This document shows, piece after piece, positions 12,111 to 21,251 of a stretch of 64,000 nucleotides of DNA (its first letter is position 1; the number at the start of each line of letters is the position of its first letter). The DNA comes from Microbulbifer mangrovi (GTDB lineage: Bacteria > Pseudomonadota > Gammaproteobacteria > Pseudomonadales > Cellvibrionaceae). The position numbers were made by a program, and so were the translations under genes. The stretch spans positions 1 through 64,000 of the forward strand of contig NZ_LZDE01000345.1 in the NCBI RefSeq assembly GCF_002009015.1. The letters run 5' to 3'. Below the pieces are notes generated by a model. That model was given only the letters and a program-made list of their open reading frames with translations, ran no database searches and was not told where the DNA came from.

Positions 12111-12653
12111 TCAAGACTTGTTTGACGAACCCTTCAACTGTTCCAGTACTTTAAAGGGGTTTTCATGTTGCTCTCCCGCATCCGGCTCCTCTCCACCACT
12201 GCGAAACGCATCCTGAGAGACGCACTCCTCGTCGTGGAAAGCAACCATTGGCAGGTTGAGCAAAATCTCATCTTCCAATACCTGATACAGGTCCAGCTCA
12301 TCGCCGTCCTGTATCACCGGGTCGAGCGATTTGGGCAATGACTTGCCCTGCTCTTCCGACCAGACGAAGCCCCACGCAATGTCGGCCTCGATCTGCTCGC
12401 TCACCGGTTGCAGGCAGCGCTGACACAACAGCTCAACCTCCAACTGGAGATGCCCGGTAGCCACCTGGTTTCGCTGCAGATCCCTGGCAAACGCCAGAGT
12501 CACCGCCACATCACCATTCACTGACTCCGTAGACGACACCAGCCGTGCAAGAGCGCCTGACGGCACAATTCCGTCCAATTGCTGCTCACGCTGCACCAAT
12601 TTTCGTGCATCAATGCGGCGCGGAAGCGCGGTTTTCTGGGGGGGTATCGACAT
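12111..12653 (-). CDS. yceD: YceD family protein (DUF177), 23S rRNA accumulation factor
   Basis: 180-aa member of the DUF177/YceD family, co-transcribed with rpmF and linked in E. coli to 23S rRNA accumulation. The family CQRCLQP motif (CxxC) is present in the middle, followed by the acidic half with LDLYQVLEDEILLNLPMVAFHDEEC. No ribosome-binding site precedes the ATG. The predicted transcription start of the promoter ahead of it is only a few nucleotides upstream, so the message may be nearly leaderless. It is the first gene of the long fab operon. Confidence 0.88.
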   Translation of the reverse strand: MSIPPQKTALPRRIDARKLVQREQQLDGIVPSGALARLVSSTESVNGDVAVTLAFARDLQRNQVATGHLQLEVELLCQRCLQPVSEQIEADIAWGFVWSEEQGKSLPKSLDPVIQDGDELDLYQVLEDEILLNLPMVAFHDEECVSQDAFRSGGEEPDAGEQHENPFKVLEQLKGSSNKS

Positions 12654-12662
12654 AAGCGCGCA

Positions 12663-12691
12663 ATTCTATGGACTCACCAGAGCCTTGTCAA
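12663..12691 (-). promoter_or_regulatory. near-consensus promoter of the yceD-rpmF-plsX-fab operon
   Basis: On the minus strand a perfect -35 TTGACA (12691-12686) and a -10 TAGAAT (12668-12663) are separated by exactly 17 bp. This is the strongest sigma70-type promoter noticed in the window. A start 7 nt after the -10 falls near 12656, about 3 nt ahead of the yceD ATG at 12653. Confidence 0.75.
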
Positions 12692-12765
12692 AACAATTCA
12701 TCCACCGCATGATCACCGACCCCAAAGCCCACCGGCATCACTCTCAGGCCAGGAAGCCCGTCACC

Positions 12766-13353
12766 ATGCGCCGACTGATTCTAGCGTCCAGCTCACCTTA
12801 TCGCCGCACTCTTCTGGAAAAGCTGCAACTGCCTTTCGACACCGCCAGCCCCCATATAAATGAAGAAGCATTGCCGGGCGAGACGGCTCCGGCACTGGCC
12901 AGCCGCCTTGCCCGCGAGAAAGCCAATGCCTTGCGGAAGCAATTCCCGGATGCCGTCATCATCGGATCTGACCAGGTAGCCGAATGTAACGGCCGACAGC
13001 TCGGCAAACCCGGCACAGCGCAAAATGCGGTCGAGCAGCTTCAGCTGTGCTCTGGACAGCCGGTCACATTCCACACCGGGCTATGCGTTCTCGACAGCAA
13101 CAGTGGAAACCACACCACGACATGCGAAACATTCACGGTTTACTTTCGCAATCTTGAGCGCCGCGAAATCGAGCGCTACGTCACCCTGGAGAAACCGCTG
13201 GATTGCGCAGGATCATTCAAAGTCGAAGGCTTGGGAATCGCCTTGTTCGAAAAAATGGAAGGGAATGACATCAATACACTGATTGGCCTCCCATTAATTC
13301 GCCTAATCAAGCTCCTCAGGCAATATGGAATAGACCCGCTGACAGGCAACTGA
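12766..13353 (+). CDS. Maf-type nucleotide pyrophosphatase (YceF-like)
   Basis: House-cleaning NTP pyrophosphatase of the Maf family; the YceF branch hydrolyses m7GTP. It has 195 aa from the ATG at 12766, which begins MRRLILASSSPYRRTLLEKL, the conserved Maf N-terminus. Upstream in-frame codons lack similarity. Other motifs: IIGSDQVAECNG with the catalytic Asp, YVTLEKPLDCAGSFKVEGLG, and a final NDINTLIGLPLIRLIKLL. It is divergent from yceD, as in E. coli where yceF and yceD are neighbours. Confidence 0.9.
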   Translation: MRRLILASSSPYRRTLLEKLQLPFDTASPHINEEALPGETAPALASRLAREKANALRKQFPDAVIIGSDQVAECNGRQLGKPGTAQNAVEQLQLCSGQPVTFHTGLCVLDSNSGNHTTTCETFTVYFRNLERREIERYVTLEKPLDCAGSFKVEGLGIALFEKMEGNDINTLIGLPLIRLIKLLRQYGIDPLTGN

Positions 13354-13376
13354 ACACAAAATTCGCCCTCTTTCGG

Positions 13377-14021
13377 TCATGCCACCAGCGGAGGCCACTG
13401 AAGCAACTCGGTAAAATGGTCGATAATCCGATGCGGACGACACTCATCGAGCCGCTCGCGACTGTGCACGCCATAACTAACACCGATAGATGCCATATTG
13501 ATCGCTGAGGCCATACGCAGATCGTACTCGGTATCACCCACCATAACGGCATCGCGCACGTCACAACCGACCTCCCTGAGAAGCTCACTCAACATGCGCG
13601 GGTCCGGCTTGGATGCCGTTTCATCCGCACAGCGACTGGCCGCAAACAAATGGCCAATGCCGTGCTCTTCAAACTCCCGATTGAGGCCGCGGCGGCTTTT
13701 GCCTGTCGCCACCGCCAGAGTGTGCCCCGCGCCCAACAAATGATCGAGGGTCGCCAGAACACCGTCGAACAATGCCACCGGCTCTACCCTCGCTGCGAGC
13801 CACTCCTCCGCATAATAAGTGCGCAGGCGATTGCGCTGCTCGCTGTGCGCTTCGGGGAAAAGGGTGCTAATAGCCTCGGGCAGCCCGAGGCCGATGATGT
13901 TGCCGATCGCCGCAGGTTCGAGCACCGGCAGCCCTACCCTATCTGAGGCTCGCTGCATACAAGAAACGATGCGCGCCTCAGAGTTGCACACAGTGCCATC
14001 CCAGTCGAGGATCACCAGCAT
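13377..14021 (-). CDS. HAD-superfamily phosphatase (phosphoglycolate phosphatase-like)
   Basis: HAD-IA hydrolase of 214 aa from the ATG at 14021 (GAGGTAAGG just upstream). The catalytic DWDGT motif with nucleophile Asp is at residues 5-9, motif II lies in VATGKSRRGL, the conserved motif III Lys probably in ASKPDPRML, and motif IV is VMVGDTEYDLRMA. The alpha-helical cap follows the first strand. It sits 64 bp behind rluC; rluC-HAD pairs are common in gammaproteobacteria, where this gene is often called yieH/gph-like. The substrate is unknown. Confidence 0.85.
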   Translation of the reverse strand: MLVILDWDGTVCNSEARIVSCMQRASDRVGLPVLEPAAIGNIIGLGLPEAISTLFPEAHSEQRNRLRTYYAEEWLAARVEPVALFDGVLATLDHLLGAGHTLAVATGKSRRGLNREFEEHGIGHLFAASRCADETASKPDPRMLSELLREVGCDVRDAVMVGDTEYDLRMASAINMASIGVSYGVHSRERLDECRPHRIIDHFTELLQWPPLVA

Positions 14022-14085
14022 CAACCTTACCTCTTCCTTATATACAGCATATAACGCAACTAACAATACCGGCCTGACCGCACGA

Positions 14086-15117
14086 TCAGCTGCGGCGAAG
14101 GCTAACCAAAACCGATTCGAGCTCCGGCGGCAGAGGTGCCCGCACATCCACCCTGGTACCATCCGGCAGCGTGCAGCGAACGCCCGCGGAATGCAGAAAC
14201 AGCCGCTTTAACCCGTGCTCACGGAAGGCATTGTTGATCTCATCGGACGCGTATTTCGCATCACCCGCCAGCGGACACCCGACAAACTGTGCATGCACTC
14301 GAATCTGGTGGGTGCGCCCGGTAACCGGCTCAGCGGCCATCAAGGTTGCACCAGGGAGGCGCTCCTCAACCTGGAACCGGGTGGTCGACGGCTTGCCGTC
14401 ACCATCCACAACAACCATTCGTTCACCACTCTTCAGCGTATTCTTCTTGAGTGGCGCCTCTACCAGCTTTTGCCCACGCGGCCACTTGCCCGCCGCCAGC
14501 GCCAGATAGGACTTCCCAAGCTTGCCCGCGCGCAGCTCGGACTGGACATGCAGTAACACCGACCGCTTACGCGCCACCAGAATGGCGCCACTTGTGTCCC
14601 GATCCAGCCTGTGCACCAACTCCATAAAAGGACTCTTCGGATACATCTGGCGCAGCGCCTCAATCAACCCGAGCCGCACACCGCTCCCGCCGTGCACCGC
14701 GAGGCCGGCGGGCTTGTTGACCACGAGCAACCCACCATTGTCATACAGTATGGCTGCCTCGAGCGTGCGCCGCAGGGACTCACCAGCCACTGCAGGCGTC
14801 GTACCCTCGGACACGCGAATCGGGGGCACACGGACCTGATCCCCGGCTTTCAGGCGATATTCGGCCTTCACCCGCCCCTTATTAACCCGCACCTCTCCCT
14901 TCCGCAGAATTCGGTAGACACGAGAGCGGGGCACACCCTTGAGGCGCGCTTGCAGGAAATTATCGATCCGCTGACCAGCCAGTTCTTCTGGCACGGTGAG
15001 GAACTGCACGCCCTTCCCGGCGGTGCCGGATGAGCGCTCATCAGTATCGCCGCGTGATTCGGCCGAACGGGGTGTTTTACTGGGTTTTGGGGGGTTACTT
15101 CGCATGGGGCGCATCAT
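14086..15117 (-). CDS. rluC: 23S rRNA pseudouridine synthase RluC
   Basis: Makes pseudouridine at 23S rRNA positions equivalent to 955/2504/2580. There is an S4 RNA-binding domain in the N-terminal third (QRIDNFLQARLKGVPRSRVY ... GEVRVNKGRVK), then the RluA catalytic domain with HRLDRDTSGAILVA carrying the catalytic Asp. The C-terminal motif GRTHQIRVHAQF follows. The start is uncertain: ATG codons at 15117, 15114 and 15105 are all possible, and the protein is about 340 aa. The gene is divergent from rne, as in E. coli. Confidence 0.93.
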   Translation of the reverse strand: MMRPMRSNPPKPSKTPRSAESRGDTDERSSGTAGKGVQFLTVPEELAGQRIDNFLQARLKGVPRSRVYRILRKGEVRVNKGRVKAEYRLKAGDQVRVPPIRVSEGTTPAVAGESLRRTLEAAILYDNGGLLVVNKPAGLAVHGGSGVRLGLIEALRQMYPKSPFMELVHRLDRDTSGAILVARKRSVLLHVQSELRAGKLGKSYLALAAGKWPRGQKLVEAPLKKNTLKSGERMVVVDGDGKPSTTRFQVEERLPGATLMAAEPVTGRTHQIRVHAQFVGCPLAGDAKYASDEINNAFREHGLKRLFLHSAGVRCTLPDGTRVDVRAPLPPELESVLVSLRRS

Positions 15118-15150
15118 AGCGGCAACCCCCAGCCATTTGAAGCACCGCGA

Positions 15151-15179
15151 TTGATGCCCCAACTACACCGTGGTATATT
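15151..15179 (+). promoter_or_regulatory. probable rne promoter
   Basis: TTGATG (15151-15156) and TATATT (15174-15179) are separated by exactly 17 bp on the plus strand, between the divergent rluC and rne genes. Transcription would start near 15186, about 705 nt before the rne ATG. This resembles the long-leader rne transcripts of E. coli. Confidence 0.6.
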
Positions 15180-15185
15180 CGGCCG

Positions 15186-15891
15186 GTCTGAATTGGGCTG
15201 GTTTTCGGCGGCGCACGGTTTTTCTGCTATACAAAAACCCAGGTGCCGCTCTTGAGAAAATACCGTCAATCGGGCCGGTGCGCGCAATGACGCGTTATCA
15301 ACAAAACTCCGTCGGCGAGACTCTTCAAGGGTGCGTCGCAAGATGGTGCCCAGGGATTTTAGCCACAGAGGCCCTCCCGAAGCTCTCGCCGACCCGACCC
15401 CGTTACAACGGGATTTTTGCGAAGGTAAGACGGGCTGACGCCCGCAGCGCTTGGAACAGACTCTAATCTGTCACATCTCGCTCCGCGATTGACGCCAGCG
15501 ACCGAACTGGCCCCCGGCCTCTGCAGGTGATGCAAAATGGCACTCCCGCACCGCCGGTTACTACTAGAGACGACCAACGGGCCCAGCCACGAGCCGGCCC
15601 CGGAGCCTAGAGAAGATGTGACCCATGCAGCCCGAAACCGGACTGCAGTCAGGACCCGCCCGGGAAATATGCGGAGCCGGCCTGACAGGAAGCGAATACC
15701 CGAACGAGACCGGTATTCAGAGTTAATACAGTATGCACACCGCAGGTGCCCCTGACTGGCGCCCCCGCGGGGAGTGCGTATAACACGGCGATAATTGCTG
15801 GGCAGCGCCCTCCTCTCATCCCGTGTACACCAAAGCCTGCGAGCTTCAGCGGCGTTTTCACCTTCGCACAACGCAAGGAAAAGACGAACGC
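15186..15891 (+). promoter_or_regulatory. long 5' leader of rne
   Basis: About 700 bp without a supported gene separates the predicted rne promoter from the rne ATG. In E. coli the rne leader (about 360 nt) carries hairpins that RNase E itself recognises for autoregulation. The same role is inferred here from position. The stretch holds GC-rich potential hairpins, but I could not assign conserved elements. No convincing ORF is present on either strand. Confidence 0.45.
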
Positions 15892-18800
15892 ATGAAGAGA
15901 ATGCTGATCAACGCAACCCAGCCGGAAGAGCTGCGCGTTGCACTGGTCGACGGCCAATGGCTGTACGACCTGGATATCGAGAATCGCACTCGCGAACAAA
16001 AAAAAGCCAATATCTACAAGGGCAAAATCACCCGCGTAGAACCCTCCCTCGAAGCCGCTTTTGTCGATTACGGTGCTGAGCGCCACGGCTTCCTGCCCCT
16101 GAAAGAAATTTCCCGCGAATACTTCCTGAAACAACCGAAAGACATCGACGGCCGCATCAAGATCAAGGATGTGGTTAAAGAAGGCATGGAAGTGATCGTT
16201 CAGGTCGATAAAGAAGAGCGTGGCAACAAGGGCGCAGCCCTGACCACCTTTATCAGCCTCGCCGGCCGCTACCTGGTGCTGATGCCTAACAACCCCCGCG
16301 CTGGCGGTATCTCCCGTCGCATCGAAGGCGATGAGCGCAGTGACCTGCGCGACGCGCTTTCCAGCGTTGAAGTGCCTTCCGGCATGGGAATCATTGTGCG
16401 CACCGCCGGTGTTGGCCGCAGCGGCGAAGAGCTACAGTGGGACCTCAATTACCTGCTGCAACTGTGGGACGCCATCAAAAAGGAAGCGGACGACTCCAAA
16501 GCGCCCCACTTCCTGTTCCAGGAAAGCAACGTCATCATTCGAGCGATTCGCGACTATATGCGCGACGATATCGGCGAAGTCATTGTCGACGAAAATGGCG
16601 CATACCAGCTGGCCGCCGAGTTTGCCCGCCAGGTAATGCCGAACTACGCCAACAAGGTAAAGTTCTACGACGACAATATCCCGCTGTTCAATCGCTACCA
16701 GATTGAAAGCCAGATCGAAACCGCATTCGAACGCGAAGTGAAGCTGCCCTCCGGCGGCTCCATTGTGATCGACGTAACCGAAGCACTGGTATCCATCGAC
16801 ATCAACTCCTCCCGCGCCACCAAAGGCGGCGATATCGAGGAGACTGCGCGCACCATCAACCTGGAAGCCGCAGACGAGATCGCCCGCCAGCTGCGCCTGC
16901 GTGACATGGGCGGCCTGGTGGTCATCGACTTTATCGATATGCAGAGCAAATCTTCTCAGCGCGAAGTTGAAAAGCGCATGGAGAAAGCCCTGGGTATGGA
17001 TCGCGCCCGCGTGCAGGTAGGCCGCATCTCCCGCTTTGGTCTGCTGGAGATGTCCCGCCAGCGCCTGCGTCCATCCCTGGGTGAAACAACTTTCCGCGTA
17101 TGCCCCCGCTGTAGTGGCCAGGGCACCATCCGTGGCACCAAGTCCCTCGCCCTGTCCATCCTCCGCCTCGTGGAAGAGGAAGCAAAGAAGGAACGCAGCG
17201 CAGAGATCCGCGCCATCACGCCGGTGAACGTGGCTACTTACCTGCTCAACGAAAAGCGCAAGGCAATTTCCAATATTGAAGCGCGCAACAGCACCCGCGT
17301 GGTCGTTGTTCCAAATGCCGACCTGGAAACCCCGCACTTCGAAGTTCAGCGCCTGCGCGACGACGACTCCACCACCCTGGAGACCTCCTACAAAATCTCC
17401 GGCACCATCGAAGAGGTAGCGGAGAAGGACAAGGAAGACGAACCACTGCGCGCTCCGGCACAACCGGCTGTGCAGCAGATCGCCCACTCCGCACCCGCTC
17501 CCACTCCGGCCGCCAAGCCCAAGGCGAAGGCCAAGGAACAGCCGGAAGAAAAACCTGGACTGTTCAGCCGCCTGATCAGTGCCATCTCCTCCCTGTTTAG
17601 CAGTGAGGAAGAGGAGAAATCCAACAAGAAACACAAGAAGTCCAGCGGACGCGGCAAGAACTACCAGCAGCGCAATCGCAACCAGCGCGGCGGCCGTGGA
17701 CGCGGCCGCGGAAATCGCGGCAATCGTCGCGACGACCAGCGCAGCGATGAGCGCAAGGACGACACCCGCTCCAAGCGCGGCGACAAACGCCGTGACGACA
17801 GTGAAGGTAAAGACCGTCGTAGCGACAAGACCGAAAACGCCCGCGAAGCGAGCCGCGACAACGCACGTGATGGCAATCGCGATGGGCAGCGCGAAGGTCA
17901 GCGTCGCAGTCGCAGACGTCGCGGTGGTGACCGCCGCAACGAGCCGCAAACCACCGCCGCAGAAGTCGAAAACACCAACCTCGACAACACTGCGGAAGCG
18001 TCCGGTTCCGACGACGACCAGCAGCGCCCTGCACGCCGCCCGAGCAATGTGCGCGGACGCCCGCAACCCCGCCGTCGCGGCCGCCGCGGTGGCGACAGCG
18101 CTGCGGCAAGCGAGCAGCAGGACACCGCCAAGTCCGAGGCAAGCAATGAGAGCGAAGCAATCGCGAAAGACGAGCGCCCTGCCGAGCCCCAACGCAAGCC
18201 GCGCACCAAGCGCGAAGACAAGCCGGTAGCGAAGTCTGAGCCGCAAGCGGAACAGCGCAGCGAGAAACCTGCAAGCGAGCCAAAAGCCGAACCGAAAGCC
18301 GAGCAGCCGTGGGCGGGCACGCAGCCGCGCACCGAGGCAACAGCCAAGGCCAAGCAAGACGCAGAGACGCCGGCAGCCACTGCAGAAGCCAGCAAACCGG
18401 CCAAAACTGCAGACACCCCTGCGAGTGACGTGGAAGCGGCCAGCAAACCGGCTGCGAAGCGCGAAGTAGAAGCGAAAGCCGAAGCACCGGCAGAGGCGAA
18501 GGCGCCAGAAGCGGCCCCAGCCAAAGCACAATCTCCGGCGGAACCTGAAGTCACTGCTGAAGCCAATGTCGCCAAGGCAGCGGAAGCAAAAACTGAGAGC
18601 GAAGAGACTACGGAAGTGCCCGAGACTCACGCAGCAGGCGACCTGCTGGCAGAGTCTCCTGAAGAGACGGCCGCCAGCGTTAGCGACAAAGCAGATGTGG
18701 AACAGCCTGCAGAAACCGCCAAGGTCGTAGACACTAGCGTAGAAGCTTCCAACGAAGAAGCGCCAGAAGCCCAGGTGGAAACCACCGAGCAGAAAGCGCC

Positions 18801-19059
18801 CAGCGCGGAAGCAGCTCCGGTAGCCCGTGTGCCGGGCCGCGCCAGCAACGACCCGCGAATCAACCCGAAACCTCTGGTTGATTTCAAAGTCGTCACCGCC
18901 CGTCCGGAAGTTGGTGAAATGCGCCCACTCGACACAGCCCAACCGGCCAACATCGAGCACAGCCCTCGCCCACTCCAGCGCCCAGCCAATGATCCCCGGG
19001 TCAAACGCAGCGCGAACGCAAGTGCCGAAAGCAGCTCCGATTCTGCCGAAGCAGGTTAA
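15892..19059 (+). CDS. rne: ribonuclease E
   Basis: Essential endoribonuclease of mRNA decay and rRNA/tRNA processing, scaffold of the degradosome. It has 1055 aa (E. coli 1061) from the ATG at 15892, with AAGGA upstream. The S1 domain occupies about residues 36-120. The DNase I-like catalytic part contains [18 protein letters not shown] and [11 protein letters not shown] with the two catalytic Asp (around 303 and 346). The Zn-link CPRCSGQG is near 404-407. After residue about 510 the protein is disordered: an amphipathic-looking [12 protein letters not shown] segment (possible membrane anchor), a long Arg/Gly/Asp-rich RNA-binding tract, then Ala/Glu/Lys-rich sequence. It ends in two similar NDPR-containing motifs ([11 protein letters not shown] and [11 protein letters not shown]). 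Confidence 0.97.
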   Translation: MKRMLINATQPEELRVALVDGQWLYDLDIENRTREQKKANIYKGKITRVEPSLEAAFVDYGAERHGFLPLKEISREYFLKQPKDIDGRIKIKDVVKEGMEVIVQVDKEERGNKGAALTTFISLAGRYLVLMPNNPRAGGISRRIEGDERSDLRDALSSVEVPSGMGIIVRTAGVGRSGEELQWDLNYLLQLWDAIKKEADDSKAPHFLFQESNVIIRAIRDYMRDDIGEVIVDENGAYQLAAEFARQVMPNYANKVKFYDDNIPLFNRYQIESQIETAFEREVKLPSGGSIVIDVTEALVSIDINSSRATKGGDIEETARTINLEAADEIARQLRLRDMGGLVVIDFIDMQSKSSQREVEKRMEKALGMDRARVQVGRISRFGLLEMSRQRLRPSLGETTFRVCPRCSGQGTIRGTKSLALSILRLVEEEAKKERSAEIRAITPVNVATYLLNEKRKAISNIEARNSTRVVVVPNADLETPHFEVQRLRDDDSTTLETSYKISGTIEEVAEKDKEDEPLRAPAQPAVQQIAHSAPAPTPAAKPKAKAKEQPEEKPGLFSRLISAISSLFSSEEEEKSNKKHKKSSGRGKNYQQRNRNQRGGRGRGRGNRGNRRDDQRSDERKDDTRSKRGDKRRDDSEGKDRRSDKTENAREASRDNARDGNRDGQREGQRRSRRRRGGDRRNEPQTTAAEVENTNLDNTAEASGSDDDQQRPARRPSNVRGRPQPRRRGRRGGDSAAASEQQDTAKSEASNESEAIAKDERPAEPQRKPRTKREDKPVAKSEPQAEQRSEKPASEPKAEPKAEQPWAGTQPRTEATAKAKQDAETPAATAEASKPAKTADTPASDVEAASKPAAKREVEAKAEAPAEAKAPEAAPAKAQSPAEPEVTAEANVAKAAEAKTESEETTEVPETHAAGDLLAESPEETAASVSDKADVEQPAETAKVVDTSVEASNEEAPEAQVETTEQKAPSAEAAPVARVPGRASNDPRINPKPLVDFKVVTARPEVGEMRPLDTAQPANIEHSPRPLQRPANDPRVKRSANASAESSSDSAEAG

Positions 19060-19078
19060 GTCGCAGTATCTGGAACAG

Positions 19079-19114
19079 AATGGGTTGGCTGCTCAAAAAT
19101 GCAGCTAACCCATT
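19079..19114 (+). terminator. hairpin after rne
   Basis: A 14-bp stem (one G-T wobble) closes on the loop TCAAAAAT; the arms begin AATGGGTT and end AACCCATT. It lies 20 bp behind the rne stop codon. No U-run follows, so it may be a 3' stabiliser or a processed end rather than a classical terminator. Confidence 0.5.
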
Positions 19115-19142
19115 GAAGTTCCTAAAAAAATTGCCTACGCAC

Positions 19143-19170
19143 TTGTACCCGCAAAACAGCTCGGTATAAT
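19143..19170 (+). promoter_or_regulatory. tRNA-Ser promoter
   Basis: TTGTAC (19143-19148) and a perfect TATAAT (19165-19170) with 16-bp spacing lie just upstream of the tRNA gene. The distance from the -10 to the mature tRNA 5' end is 14 bp. A GCGC-rich discriminator-like stretch follows the -10, as in stable-RNA promoters. Confidence 0.7.
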
Positions 19171-19184
19171 GCGCAGCACAATTT

Positions 19185-19272
19185 GGTGGGGTGGCTGAGT
19201 GGTCGAAAGCGGCGGTCTTGAAAACCGTTGACTGTAACAGGTCCCAGGGTTCGAATCCCTGCCCCACCGCCA
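19185..19272 (+). tRNA. tRNA-Ser (anticodon UGA)
   Basis: Cloverleaf of 88 nt. The acceptor stem GGTGGGG pairs with CCCCACC, the D-arm starts GCTGAGTGGTCGAAAGC, and the anticodon arm GCGGT-CTTGAAA-ACCGT gives anticodon TGA. The long variable arm is typical of class II tRNAs, the T-arm is CAGGGTTCGAATCCCTG, the discriminator is G, and CCA is encoded. It decodes UCA/UCG. It has its own promoter and terminator. Confidence 0.97.
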
Positions 19273-19279
19273 TACAAAA

Positions 19280-19307
19280 AAGCCCGGCTTTATGCCGGGC
19301 TTTTTTA
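19280..19307 (+). terminator. tRNA-Ser terminator
   Basis: The 9-bp stem AAGCCCGGC/GCCGGGCTT with loop TTTAT is followed by further T residues. It lies 8 nt after the tRNA 3' end. The A-run in front makes it potentially bidirectional, so it could also end transcripts of the minus-strand gene at 19413. Confidence 0.88.
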
Positions 19308-19412
19308 TAACTGCTGGATTCTTTGGATCCTCCCTCTTCAAGCCGGCGCTGGCGACGCGCTTTTTCTCGAGCGCTTTGATCAAGGTGACTAACACGGTCT
19401 GCGCATCTTCAG

Positions 19413-19691
19413 TTACAAATTCTCCTCCAACTCATCGGCAACCAGGACTGGGGTTATTCGGATATCCGCATTCAATGCGGCAAATAGTGGCTCGTTGTAC
19501 TGAACCAGCTTCGCCTGATCACGCTCTTCGAAGATAAAAATTGCGGCACGCTTTCCTTCAGAAACAAAAAAATAGGCAGCTTCCGGTTTCGCCAGGTCAG
19601 AAAATTTCTTCATCGCGGTCGCCATGGTTCCATCAGCGACTGCGTTGTTGCCCTTTTCGACAGGAATGAGAACTTGCATCATCAAGCGCAT
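19413..19691 (-). CDS. small hypothetical protein, probable dimeric alpha-beta fold
   Basis: Unrecognised 92-aa protein, taking the ATG at 19691 (MRLMMQVLIPVEKGN); a longer in-frame start at 19754 looks less likely. The pattern of strand (MMQVLIPVEKGN), helix (MATAMKKFSDLAKPE), strand (AAYFFVSEGKRAAIFIFE) and helix (QAKLVQYNEPLFAAL), then IRITPVL, suggests a ferredoxin-like alpha/beta barrel as in small monooxygenase-like or DUF3303-type proteins. No catalytic residues can be named. It stands alone, converging on the tRNA-Ser gene. Confidence 0.6.
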   Translation of the reverse strand: MRLMMQVLIPVEKGNNAVADGTMATAMKKFSDLAKPEAAYFFVSEGKRAAIFIFEERDQAKLVQYNEPLFAALNADIRITPVLVADELEENL

Positions 19692-19842
19692 GGGATATTC
19701 CCCAGAATAAAACCTCAGTGTATACAGCGCGTCCAGTGCGATGAGGAAATGCACTCCATATATACCAACACACCAATTTTCACGTCACTCCCACCCTCCC
19801 CGGGAGAATATTGTGTAGTTTCTGCCGATACTCTTGGGATCA

Positions 19843-21123
19843 ATGAACGGTCCTACCGATATTCCCAATGCGCCGCCCCTGGTCGACACTGATAGCATCC
19901 TTTCGTTTGCTGTCGCACTTGGCCTCGGCCTGTTAATCGGGCTGCAGCGCGAGCGAACCAGTGACCGCATGGGCGGTATCCGCACATTTCCCCTGATCGC
20001 GCTATTTGGGGCTTTGACTGCGCACCTGAGCCGGAACCCGGGCACGGGCTGGCTGATGCTGACAGGACTGATTGCGATGAGCGTACTCATTCTGCTCGGC
20101 AACCTGGACCGTTTGCGGGGCAAAGACGACCACGCAGGAGTCACGACCGAAGTCAGCGCCTTGCTGGTCTATTTGCTCGGCGCTTTTCTGGTACTGGGTG
20201 ACAAGACGGTTGCGGTGATGATTGGCGGCACTATCGCGGTATTACTGCACTTCAAGCCGGGCATGCACGCCTTCGCCAAAAAGCTCTCGGACAAGGATCT
20301 GCGGTCCATCATGCAGTTTGCGGTGCTGTCGCTGATCATTCTCCCCATATTGCCCAACCGCACATTCGGCCCCTATGACGTTCTCAACCCCTTCGCTATT
20401 TGGCTATTGGTGGTGCTGATCGTGGGTATCGGCCTGGGCGGGTACGCGGTATACAAGATCGTCGGTGCCAGAGCCGGCACCCTTCTAAGCGGGCTGATTG
20501 GCGGACTGATATCTTCGACGGCCACTACCGTCACTTATGCCCGACTGGCGCGAACCCAGCAGAAGGCCGCTCCGCTCGCTGCACTGGTGATCCTGATCGC
20601 CTCTACCAGCATGTTTATCCGCATGTTTGTGGAAATCGCCGTGGTTGCGCCACGTCAGTTTCTCGCCTTCGTGCCGCCGCTCGCGCTGCTGTTCGCGATC
20701 AGCCTGTGTGTATGCGGCTTTGCATTCATTCGCATTCAGCACCGCGAAAACACCATGCCGGAACCGAGCAACCCCGCCGAACTGAAACCCGCACTGATAT
20801 TTGGCGCGCTGTATGCTCTGGTATTGCTGGCGATTGCCGCAGGCAAGGAGTATTTCGGTAATCGTGGTATCTACGTGGTGGCACTGATCTCGGGATTTAC
20901 CGATGTCGATGCGATTACCCTGTCTACCGCCAATCTCACTAACTCGGGCGCGATGAAGGTAGATACAGCATGGCGTGCGATGGTAATCGCAAGCCTCGCC
21001 AACCTGGCGTTCAAGGCGGGAGCCGCGGGGTTTCTCGGCGGGCTTTCATTGTTGCGCGGGGTGTTGGCGCTTTTTTCCATTCCGTTCTTCGCCGGCCTCG
21101 CAGTACTCTGGCTGTGGGTATAG
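19843..21123 (+). CDS. MgtC/SapB-like membrane protein with DUF4010 domain
   Basis: 426-aa polytopic inner-membrane protein. The N-terminus carries the MgtC-type signature LGLGLLIGLQRERTSDRMGGIRT (about 25-47), followed by several hydrophobic helices. The C-terminal half (GGLISSTATTVTYARLAR ... ISGFTDVDAITLSTANLTNSG) is the DUF4010 domain usually fused to it. MgtC proteins act in Mg2+ limitation and ATP-synthase control; this longer branch is uncharacterised. The ATG at 19843 is chosen over a TTG 9 bp upstream. It precedes the VTT-glycosidase-GT-phosphodiesterase cluster on the same strand, 128 bp away. Confidence 0.85.
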   Translation: MNGPTDIPNAPPLVDTDSILSFAVALGLGLLIGLQRERTSDRMGGIRTFPLIALFGALTAHLSRNPGTGWLMLTGLIAMSVLILLGNLDRLRGKDDHAGVTTEVSALLVYLLGAFLVLGDKTVAVMIGGTIAVLLHFKPGMHAFAKKLSDKDLRSIMQFAVLSLIILPILPNRTFGPYDVLNPFAIWLLVVLIVGIGLGGYAVYKIVGARAGTLLSGLIGGLISSTATTVTYARLARTQQKAAPLAALVILIASTSMFIRMFVEIAVVAPRQFLAFVPPLALLFAISLCVCGFAFIRIQHRENTMPEPSNPAELKPALIFGALYALVLLAIAAGKEYFGNRGIYVVALISGFTDVDAITLSTANLTNSGAMKVDTAWRAMVIASLANLAFKAGAAGFLGGLSLLRGVLALFSIPFFAGLAVLWLWV

Positions 21124-21251
21124 ACGACACTAGCCAAAATAGACATATCGTCTTTAAGCGACTATTACCCTTGGAAATATACAGGCAATTATGTCGACAC
21201 AGCCGTCACTGGTTTGGCTAGTCTTAAGGAGTACAAACTTATCGACCCCAA

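Noticed and set aside
16432-18960. 842-codon open frame opposite rne
   Set aside because: It is exactly antisense to the RNase E gene, whose Ala/Glu/Arg-rich codons keep the opposite strand open. The translation is low-complexity with no recognisable domain.
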